Source: a bacterium
GTDB lineage: Bacteria > Margulisbacteria > Marinamargulisbacteria > SXXA01
Assembly (NCBI GenBank): GCA_010028705.1
Contig: RHAI01000006.1
Span: forward strand, 1 to 43,771
Reading direction: 5' to 3'
DNA length: 43,771 bases
Both the position numbers and the translations under genes were made by a program. The notes under the pieces are model-generated. The model was not told the origin of the DNA. It did no database searches and was given only the letters and a program-made list of their open reading frames with translations. This document shows, one piece after another, positions 37,329 through 43,771 of this stretch. Each line of letters begins with the position of its first letter. Position 1 is the stretch's first letter.

Positions 37329-38567
37329 TTATTTCAACCGATAAACACTTAGTTCGCGTTTTGCGGTCGTCATTTTTTCAATAAAATCAATAAGTTTTTG
37401 ACCGCCTCGCTCTGGGTCTGAATTATTCTCAATAGAAATTCGTAATGCGGCCGTTTCGATCCAGCGCTCGCTGACGTCAACTAATTTACCGACCTGGTCT
37501 CTTTCAACCGCACCCGCTGCCTTTGAGACCATTTCTCTGTCAAGAAGATTTTTGAATTTATAAAACTCAACGACCTCCTGGTTAAATTTATCGGCCACAA
37601 AATCAACGGCTTCCTGCATTTTAAGTCCAGTTGTTTCCAATTCAGACGCATGTTCATCGAGATAATTATGAACCAAATTTAATGAATGATAACTGGTAAA
37701 TTGGCCGGTAGAAGAGCTCAATACACTCCGAACAGTTGACACTTCATGGTATTCGTCATCCGCCGACACGATGTCGTTACTCCATCCCGTACACACACCG
37801 ACTTGCTCGGACATTTTTCTTAAATTCGTAAACCGATCAAAATATTCCTCGGCATCGATGCCAAAAGCGGCTGCGCCGACGACGATGCAATGGTATCCGC
37901 CACAACTTTTAATTCTAATTTTTTCGATGGAGATTGTATTGAGAATATCGATTCCAAGTCGGGCTTGTGCTTCTTGTTCATTTTCTTTTAAACATTCTAG
38001 AAACGATGTGAGTACGGAAGGTGTTGTCCGTAGAAATTCATTACCAAAAAAAACGTCATGAAATCCTTTAACTATAGGAGGATCGACCTCTCGAATGCGA
38101 TCCTGTTGTGTTAAAACAGATTCGATCCGCTTTCTGAGCTGGTAAATTTTTTCCGGAGCGTGGGCAGACAGTTTGTCAAAGATCTTGTCCGCATAAAACG
38201 CGAGACGGAGCCAACGGTCAATTGCCACCATTCGTTCATGGCCTATTTCCGGCGGATATCCAATCGACACCAAGGCTCCGACAAAGGCTGTTTGTAACCC
38301 ATGAATCGCTTCACCAGAAAAATACCCGCTTGTTCTCGACCATTCGATTCCAGCCTCTTCGAGCTCTCGAAATCGTTCATAGATACGCGGTATTGGAAAT
38401 TGAAGTTGGGTACGAATTGGATAACCCGCTATGGATAAGGCGATCCCAACGGACAATACATTCGGGTGAGCACCGGCACCGATTTCAATAACATCGATTT
38501 TTGACGGGGAATTAAATTCAATAGGTTCAATGGAAACCGCGAGTACTTTGTTTAGTCCAAATCTCAT
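37329..38567 (-). CDS. Class I terpene synthase (bacterial terpene cyclase family)
   Basis: 412 residues. The metal-binding NSE triad is intact as N264-D-I-V-S268-A-D-D-E272. Arginine R218 lies exactly 46 residues before N264, where the family has its pyrophosphate-sensor Arg, and R344 lies 80 residues after it, at the place of the usual RY pair (here followed by Glu). The aspartate-rich motif is degenerate, A126-D127-K-I-F-D131, where DDxx(x)D/E is normal. Upstream, SGEAIHGLQ and RLAFYADKIFDK fit the family layout. It would ionise a prenyl diphosphate (C10-C20) and cyclise it; product unknown. An AGG ribosome binding site and a good promoter precede it. Substitution of the first Asp may lower or alter activity. 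Confidence 0.85.
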   Translation of the reverse strand: MRFGLNKVLAVSIEPIEFNSPSKIDVIEIGAGAHPNVLSVGIALSIAGYPIRTQLQFPIPRIYERFRELEEAGIEWSRTSGYFSGEAIHGLQTAFVGALVSIGYPPEIGHERMVAIDRWLRLAFYADKIFDKLSAHAPEKIYQLRKRIESVLTQQDRIREVDPPIVKGFHDVFFGNEFLRTTPSVLTSFLECLKENEQEAQARLGIDILNTISIEKIRIKSCGGYHCIVVGAAAFGIDAEEYFDRFTNLRKMSEQVGVCTGWSNDIVSADDEYHEVSTVRSVLSSSTGQFTSYHSLNLVHNYLDEHASELETTGLKMQEAVDFVADKFNQEVVEFYKFKNLLDREMVSKAAGAVERDQVGKLVDVSERWIETAALRISIENNSDPERGGQKLIDFIEKMTTAKRELSVYRLK

Positions 38568-38598
38568 ATATGACCTGACGAAGCGATGGCTTGTTAAT

Positions 38599-38628
38599 TT
38601 TATATTTAAAATACGTTATGGATATCAA
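38599..38628 (-). promoter_or_regulatory. Promoter of the terpene synthase operon
   Basis: On the minus strand, TTGATA (38628-38623) and TATAAA (38604-38599) with 18-bp spacing; each matches five of six consensus bases. The predicted start lies about 25 bases before the AUG. It makes the terpene synthase and the DHp protein a unit separate from the cys operon upstream. Confidence 0.6.
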
Positions 38629-38710
38629 TGGAATAGATTACACGATATCACGGGTAATTGGCTAGTTCAGTTCGCCGTTTTGGAGCAATCGAGGTCCTGG
38701 ATCAGCAGGC

Positions 38711-39763
38711 CTAAATACTAAAATCCTCATAATAGACTTTGGACTGATCCACACTGACGAATACAGCCCGTCCCGGTGTCAGGTTCGAAAAGTCGATCTT
38801 CGCTGGATCCACCGCCACCTCGAATACTTCACCCCATTCACTGATGAGCTCGACCCGAGCATTTAACCCGTGATTGAGCAGGCGCTTGATCGTCGCCCCG
38901 AAGAACCCACTGCTTGAATTATCTACCGCGAGATGTAACTGCATCGACGAAGGGCGTATATAGGCTCGAACCGCGTCACTATGTCCGACCGGGCGTTGTC
39001 CAAACCGTTGCGCCTGCTCGTCAATTCGGCCATGAAACAAATTGACATTACCGATGAACCGATACACAAACGAATTGGCCGGTTGATGGTATATGATTTC
39101 GGGAGAAGCGTCCTGCTCGATTCGACCATCTTTCATCACGACCACACGATCAGCCATTTCCATCGCCTCATCGACGTCGTGGGTTACAAATACGCTCGTG
39201 ATACCCAGTCGATCATGGAGTCCTCTCAGCCAACTCCGAAGTTCTTTGCGAATATTGGAGTCCAACGCCCCAAACGGTTCATCCAACAACAATAGTTTGG
39301 GTTCAACAGCTAAGGCCCGAGCTAACGCAATACGTTGACGCTGCCCCCCGGATAATTGGGACGGGAATCGATCCGCCAGCCAATCCAGTTGGACGAGTCC
39401 TAATAAACTCATTACCTTTTCATGGATCGCTGTATCCGTCAGCCGAACCGATTTCGGTTTAATTCGTAACCCAAACGCAATATTTTCGAACACCGTCATA
39501 TGTCGGAACAATGCGTAATGCTGAAACACAAATCCGACACCCCGCTCACGAACCGACTGTTCCTGGATGTCGACGCCGTTAACCAATAACCGTCCCACAT
39601 TCGGGGTGTCTAGGCCAGCAATCATCCGCAAGAGCGTTGTTTTCCCGCTCCCTGATGGCCCGAGCAACGCCACAAATTCTCCGGCAGGTATGGACAGTGA
39701 CACGTTATTCAATGCCGAAAATTGCCCAAATTGCTTCGAGACTCCGTGAATTTCAATACTCAT
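38711..39763 (-). CDS. cysA: Sulfate/thiosulfate ABC transporter ATP-binding protein CysA
   Basis: 350 residues. Walker [10 protein letters not shown] (35-43), signature LSGGQRQR (137-144), Walker B LLLLDEP (157-163) and switch histidine in FVTHDVDEA. The C-terminal regulatory domain has [12 protein letters not shown] and the [10 protein letters not shown] motif (usually VRP) typical of CysA. The ATG shares bases with the cysW stop (TAATG), with GAGGAGG upstream. It powers import through CysT/CysW. Confidence 0.94.
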   Translation of the reverse strand: MSIEIHGVSKQFGQFSALNNVSLSIPAGEFVALLGPSGSGKTTLLRMIAGLDTPNVGRLLVNGVDIQEQSVRERGVGFVFQHYALFRHMTVFENIAFGLRIKPKSVRLTDTAIHEKVMSLLGLVQLDWLADRFPSQLSGGQRQRIALARALAVEPKLLLLDEPFGALDSNIRKELRSWLRGLHDRLGITSVFVTHDVDEAMEMADRVVVMKDGRIEQDASPEIIYHQPANSFVYRFIGNVNLFHGRIDEQAQRFGQRPVGHSDAVRAYIRPSSMQLHLAVDNSSSGFFGATIKRLLNHGLNARVELISEWGEVFEVAVDPAKIDFSNLTPGRAVFVSVDQSKVYYEDFSI

Positions 39764-40563
39764 TATCTACCTCCTCGATGGCCAGTTTTTAACTCTAAAT
39801 ATCGCTTTACCACTAACGTCAACAACGCAAAAATGAGCAAGATGGTGGCCACAGCGAAGGCCGCCGAAAACTGATACTCGTTATATAAAATTTCAATATG
39901 CAGTGGCAGGGTATTGGTTTGCCCTCGAATATGGCCGGACACCACCGACACCGCGCCAAACTCTCCGACAGCTCGACCAGCCGCCAAGACCACGCCATAT
40001 ACAATCCCCCATTTTATTTTGGGGACGGTTATTTTCCAAAACAATTGCCATCCTGTCGCCCCCAACATGACGGCCGCTTCTTCCTCCTGATTTCCCTGAG
40101 TTTGCATTAAAGGGATCAACTCACGCGCCACAAAGGGCAACGTCACAAAACAGGTCGCCAATATGATGCCCGGGGTGGCAAACAAAATTTTAATTCCATG
40201 CCCAATACACCACTGTCCAACGGACGATCGCGACCCGAACAACAGAACAAAAATTAACCCTGAAATCACTGGAGATACCGTAAACGGGAGGTCAATCAGG
40301 CTGATCAGCATATTTTTTCCCCGCAGTTGGTACTGAGTCACCAACCACGCCGCCGCCAAACCGAACACCGTGTTTACGCCGACGGCCACTGCCGCCGCCA
40401 CCAGCGTCAATCGAAGCGCTCCCAGTGCCTCGGGGTCACTCACCGCCCCCCAATAGACCGCCCATCCCTGACTGAATGCCGACACGACCACAACGGCTAT
40501 GGGTAAGACCAAAAACAAGACTAAAAACGTCACGGCACCCGCAATTAATAACCGACGGATCAT
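39763..40563 (-). CDS. cysW: Sulfate ABC transporter permease CysW
   Basis: 266 residues from the ATG at 40563, which overlaps the cysT stop in ATGA; the frame runs 11 codons further up inside cysT. About six transmembrane helices. The EAA-type loop is [43 protein letters not shown], the CysW pattern. It ends GHRGGR. Confidence 0.93.
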   Translation of the reverse strand: MIRRLLIAGAVTFLVLFLVLPIAVVVVSAFSQGWAVYWGAVSDPEALGALRLTLVAAAVAVGVNTVFGLAAAWLVTQYQLRGKNMLISLIDLPFTVSPVISGLIFVLLFGSRSSVGQWCIGHGIKILFATPGIILATCFVTLPFVARELIPLMQTQGNQEEEAAVMLGATGWQLFWKITVPKIKWGIVYGVVLAAGRAVGEFGAVSVVSGHIRGQTNTLPLHIEILYNEYQFSAAFAVATILLIFALLTLVVKRYLELKTGHRGGR

Positions 40564-41387
40564 GGCTCCATCCCAAGCCGCCGCCGTTGAACCCATTGGA
40601 TACCGTTAACGAGTAGCAACAGCAAAAAACTTAATCCCAGCATCGCCACCGCGATCACGGTAGCGCCGGCATAATCAAATTGCTCAAGTTTTGTCACAAT
40701 TAACAAGGGTACAATTTCCGTTTTAAACGGCATATTCCCCGATATAAACACGACCGAGCCATACTCCCCTAAACATCGTGCAAACGCCAACGTCGTGCCG
40801 GTAATAATGGAGGGAAACACCGTCGGAAAAATCACCCGACTCACCGTTTGCCACCGCGTCGCACCCAAGGTGAGCGCGGCCTCCTCAATATCCGATTCAA
40901 CACCTTCCAACACCGGCTCCACCGTACGAATCACAAACGGTAGCCCAACAAATACCAACGCAATCGTGATACCCACCCACGAGTAATTCACCAAAATCCC
41001 TCGCGGGACGAGCGCCCGACCTAACCACCCCGTCGGGGAAAACAGCGCAGTAATGGCAATCCCAGTGACGGCTGTCGGGAGGGCAAATGGGAGGTCGATC
41101 AGCGCGTCAAACAAGCGCTTACCTGGATAGGTGTACCGCGCATGCACCCAGGCCACGAGTGTCCCAAAGACACCATTAACAATCGCCGCGGCGACAGACG
41201 CCGTCAGGGTGACTCGGAACGCAGCGGTTACCCGGGGATCGCTGAGTATCCGAATCGCACGAGTGGGCGACACCTGAAGGGCATGCCCAATCAGCACACC
41301 CAACGGAATCATGACCACGAGGGACAGGTAAAAAAAAGTGATCCCAGCCGCTAACCCGAATCCTGGCAAACGGAACCGGTGGCTCAC
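40560..41387 (-). CDS. cysT: Sulfate ABC transporter permease CysT (CysU)
   Basis: 275 residues from a GTG at 41387, giving MSHRFRLPGFGLAAGITFFYLSL, a good match to CysT N-termini (LPGF.L..G). An in-frame ATG at 41426 would overlap the sbp gene by 38 bases and add an atypical extension. About six transmembrane helices and the EAA loop VIRTVEPVLEGVESDIEEAALTLGATRWQTV. It forms the channel with CysW. The start lies one base after the sbp stop. Confidence 0.92.
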   Translation of the reverse strand: MSHRFRLPGFGLAAGITFFYLSLVVMIPLGVLIGHALQVSPTRAIRILSDPRVTAAFRVTLTASVAAAIVNGVFGTLVAWVHARYTYPGKRLFDALIDLPFALPTAVTGIAITALFSPTGWLGRALVPRGILVNYSWVGITIALVFVGLPFVIRTVEPVLEGVESDIEEAALTLGATRWQTVSRVIFPTVFPSIITGTTLAFARCLGEYGSVVFISGNMPFKTEIVPLLIVTKLEQFDYAGATVIAVAMLGLSFLLLLLVNGIQWVQRRRLGMEP

Positions 41388-41388
41388 C

Positions 41389-42390
41389 TTATCGTTTCGA
41401 AAAAATTTGATCAAAAATACCACCATCTATGAAATGAACCTTTTGAGCCTCGGCCCAGTCTTTGTGAAGACTCTTTAAAGTAACTAATTTCAGGTTAGGA
41501 TACAACCGAGCATACGTTTTCAATGCCGATGCGGATCGAGGTCTGAAATAAGATCTGGCAATTAAATCCTGCGCCGGTTCCGAATACAGATATTTCAGAT
41601 ATTCGGTAGCGACAGCGGTCGTATGATGACGATCCGCGTTGACCTTGACCACGGCCACTGACGGCTCCGCCAAAATACTGACTGATGGATAGATAATTTC
41701 GAACTGATCTGGAGATTCCTTACGAGATACCAACAGGGCTTCGTTTTCCCAGGCAATTAACACATCGCCTATCCCACGACTGACAAACGTCGTCGTTGAT
41801 CCACGGGCCCCTGAATCTAACACCGGAACATTTCGATATAGCGACGTAATAAACGCTTTTGTTTTTTCATTTGAATGCGTCTTTTGTGAGGCATAGGCCC
41901 ATGCCGCTAAATAATTCCACCGTGCCCCGCCTGACGTTTTGGGATTCGGGGTGATGACGCTAATCCCTGGCTTTACTAAATCGTCCCAATCCTTAATATG
42001 TTTCGGATTGCCTTTCCGAACCATAAACACGATCGTTGAGGTGTACGGGGCGCTGTTTTGGGGTAACGCCGATTGCCAGTTCGATGGGATCACCTTTGAG
42101 TGGCGATGAATCTCATCCACATCATAGGCCAACGCCAGGGTCACCACATCCGCCTCTAAGCCATCAATTACCGCTCGGGCTTGCTTGCCCGACCCGCCAT
42201 GTGACTGCTTAACCACAACCTCGTCACCTGTTTTTTTCTTCCAGTAAGACGCAAACAATTTGTTATAGTCTTGGTAAAATTCCCGAGTGGGATCATAGGA
42301 CACGTTGAGGAGCTCGATCGATCCGGCCCAAACGGACGACGCCAACATGACCCCTACGACACTTAATATCAGTCCAACGTTGCGATTCAT
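41389..42390 (-). CDS. sbp: Periplasmic sulfate-binding protein (Sbp/CysP family)
   Basis: 333 residues. Cleavable signal peptide ([24 protein letters not shown]). The mature part begins with [14 protein letters not shown], the family signature, and has [30 protein letters not shown], then [14 protein letters not shown]. It binds sulfate (or thiosulfate) and delivers it to CysTWA. 14 bases after the porin gene, GGAG upstream. Confidence 0.95.
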   Translation of the reverse strand: MNRNVGLILSVVGVMLASSVWAGSIELLNVSYDPTREFYQDYNKLFASYWKKKTGDEVVVKQSHGGSGKQARAVIDGLEADVVTLALAYDVDEIHRHSKVIPSNWQSALPQNSAPYTSTIVFMVRKGNPKHIKDWDDLVKPGISVITPNPKTSGGARWNYLAAWAYASQKTHSNEKTKAFITSLYRNVPVLDSGARGSTTTFVSRGIGDVLIAWENEALLVSRKESPDQFEIIYPSVSILAEPSVAVVKVNADRHHTTAVATEYLKYLYSEPAQDLIARSYFRPRSASALKTYARLYPNLKLVTLKSLHKDWAEAQKVHFIDGGIFDQIFSKR

Positions 42391-42404
42391 TGTTACTATT
42401 CTCC

Positions 42405-43595
42405 TTAAAATTGTACTTGAACCCGAGCATCAAGATACGCCACACTCGTTTCTTGGCCAGATGCCGCCGTGTTCCACACGTTTTCCGCGTTAAAAAACCA
42501 CTTCGTCGATGGGCTCCAAATCCAGTTGATACCGACAGTTAGACCGGTCGACGTTTCGATACCGCTCGCGAAATTCACGAATGAATTGTGATCGAATCGA
42601 GCCTGCTCAACCCGCGCCACTAATTGCACAGCTCCCCAGTGATTCTGATCGGGATTAAACGAGTCGCGCGGGGAGACATATTTATAGGACGCCGTTTCGC
42701 CCGTCAAATAGTATTGAGTTTGAAATTGCCAGGCCGTGTGCACCAATGTGGTAGTTGCGAGTGCGGCCTTTCCCACGTCTTGCCCCGACACCACAACCTC
42801 TCCGATGATTCCGATGGGCCCTGAATACACCGTAAACTGGGGCGCAATTCGGTAAAAATCACCATTGGCAAACACGCCGCTTGCATAGGTGAATAGCGCC
42901 GACCGTCCGGACGGTTTATAGGTCGATAATTGAGACGTTGAACTCGAGCCAATCCGACGCTCGACACTACCCGCGACGCCCAACTCCAGACTGTTCAGCC
43001 ACCCAAATTCGCTACCGAATGGCTTTCCGATTGTTCTCACATCCAGCGACCGATGGGTGTCCGAATCTTTGTCCGCCGATCCATAGTCAGTGGTCCCGGT
43101 CATGACGGCAATCTGAGTCTCCCATCCGTACGGTTTACCGTAGAGCATAATTCCAGTATCCCGGTTGGGAGTAAAATACGTTGAGTACCCAAAATCAATA
43201 AACGTGGTATCCGTTGGTGCCTGTAATAATTCAATGCCAATCGGCGCCTTAAATTTTCCCACTCGCAACTGCCAACCCCTCGCGACCGGCAGGTCAGCAT
43301 GCCCGTCGAGGAGTTTAACGGTGCCACCCGAATAATCCACATGGATCCGATATGTGACGGCATCGGCCAGGGTCCCTTTCAGATCGGTCCGAACACTCCG
43401 TAACCCATATAACGAGTCAGAGGTAATGCCATTGCCTCCGGCGACACTCGCGTCATACTGAACAAACCCACTCCACTTGGCCGTTATCGGTACCGTCACC
43501 GGGGGTACGGACGCCGCTACCGGACCGTCGGCCCCGACCACTCCGCCCGACACAGCGGCCGTGATAACACCGACTAAAATCGTTTTTTTAATCAT
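42405..43595 (-). CDS. Outer-membrane porin of the phosphate-selective OprP/OprO type, in the sulfate operon
   Basis: 396 residues. Signal peptide, then a 16-strand-type beta-barrel pattern ending in the outer-membrane C-terminal phenylalanine (DARVQVQF). The segments [39 protein letters not shown] and [10 protein letters not shown] are typical of OprP/OprO porins. Because it heads the sbp-cysTWA operon (14 bases to sbp), it probably takes sulfate or organosulfur anions across the outer membrane rather than phosphate. The upstream stretch 43596-43771 contains no recognisable promoter or gene; two GCTAACG copies (43703-43709, 43720-43726) may be regulatory. Confidence 0.85.
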   Translation of the reverse strand: MIKKTILVGVITAAVSGGVVGADGPVAASVPPVTVPITAKWSGFVQYDASVAGGNGITSDSLYGLRSVRTDLKGTLADAVTYRIHVDYSGGTVKLLDGHADLPVARGWQLRVGKFKAPIGIELLQAPTDTTFIDFGYSTYFTPNRDTGIMLYGKPYGWETQIAVMTGTTDYGSADKDSDTHRSLDVRTIGKPFGSEFGWLNSLELGVAGSVERRIGSSSTSQLSTYKPSGRSALFTYASGVFANGDFYRIAPQFTVYSGPIGIIGEVVVSGQDVGKAALATTTLVHTAWQFQTQYYLTGETASYKYVSPRDSFNPDQNHWGAVQLVARVEQARFDHNSFVNFASGIETSTGLTVGINWIWSPSTKWFFNAENVWNTAASGQETSVAYLDARVQVQF

Positions 43596-43771
43596 TGGTT
43601 GACCCTACACTTTCGTAAAAATTCCGTCACTAAACTGAGAAGCACTCGATCGACATCATGACGATTACCGAACTCGCCGAACTCAACTTAGTGAGGACAG
43701 TCGCTAACGGGTCGCCATAGCTAACGAAAACCATTCACCTAACAACACATCGCGACACCTCATTAATCTAT

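Noticed and set aside
43658-43720. 20-codon open frame upstream of the porin gene on the plus strand
   Set aside because: Too short, no ribosome binding site and opposite to the operon; chance is more likely than a leader peptide.

Overview
This window comes from a Gram-negative, aerobic bacterium. It encodes an outer-membrane porin, a Wza-like capsule/O-antigen export protein, a periplasmic sulfate-binding protein and a membrane-bound c-type cytochrome respiratory chain. TAA, TAG and TGA all act as stops, starts are ATG or GTG, and Shine-Dalgarno sites are mostly clear. Gene content (wbpABDE-type sugar pathway, SlyD, OprP-type porin, Zur-type Fur) looks proteobacterial. The alternative complex III cluster and the ankyrin-type protein suggest an uncultured, possibly host-associated lineage, but the taxon cannot be fixed from this sequence.

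Layout. (1) 1-6661, minus strand: a surface-polysaccharide block with an NAD-dependent sugar epimerase, an SLBB export protein and a tightly coupled wbpA-wbpB-wbpD-wbpE set that converts UDP-GlcNAc toward UDP-2,3-diacetamido-2,3-dideoxy-glucuronate. (2) 6757-9141, plus strand: a single-domain rhodanese and acetyl-CoA synthetase, separated by a terminator-like hairpin just before the acs ribosome binding site. (3) 9281-21474, plus strand: a 12-gene respiratory cluster, actABCDEF, a small membrane protein, sco and coxBACD. It encodes alternative complex III and a caa3-type oxidase. (4) 21638-25624, minus strand: a zinc operon (Fur/Zur-type regulator, znuA, znuC, znuB) continuing by overlapping genes into a CcdA/DsbD-like membrane protein and a TPR protein. 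A 9-bp inverted repeat upstream is the probable operator. (5) 25773-26133: tRNA-Lys(CTT), a 27-bp direct repeat pair and a nested inverted-repeat element. (6) 26134-28472, minus strand: an unrecognised 459-aa protein, SlyD and YggT. (7) 28673-33747: a FAD amino-acid oxidoreductase convergent with typA-ndh-proC; proC is broken by a deletion plus frameshift. (8) 33993-38567, minus strand: a protein with N-terminal ankyrin repeats and a long array of a 38-residue repeat, then a probable two-gene unit of a class I terpene synthase and a membrane protein ending in a lone histidine-kinase DHp helix. (9) 38711-43595, minus strand: an OprP-type porin, sulfate-binding protein, CysT, CysW and CysA.

The metabolic parts fit together. 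Acs feeds acetate into central metabolism, the type II NADH dehydrogenase reduces quinone, alternative complex III oxidises quinol and reduces cytochrome c, and the caa3 oxidase reduces oxygen. The CcdA-like and TPR proteins may support maturation of the seven c-type hemes encoded here. The most unusual elements are the terpene synthase/DHp unit, the 38-residue repeat protein, the structured element downstream of tRNA-Lys and the proC lesion.
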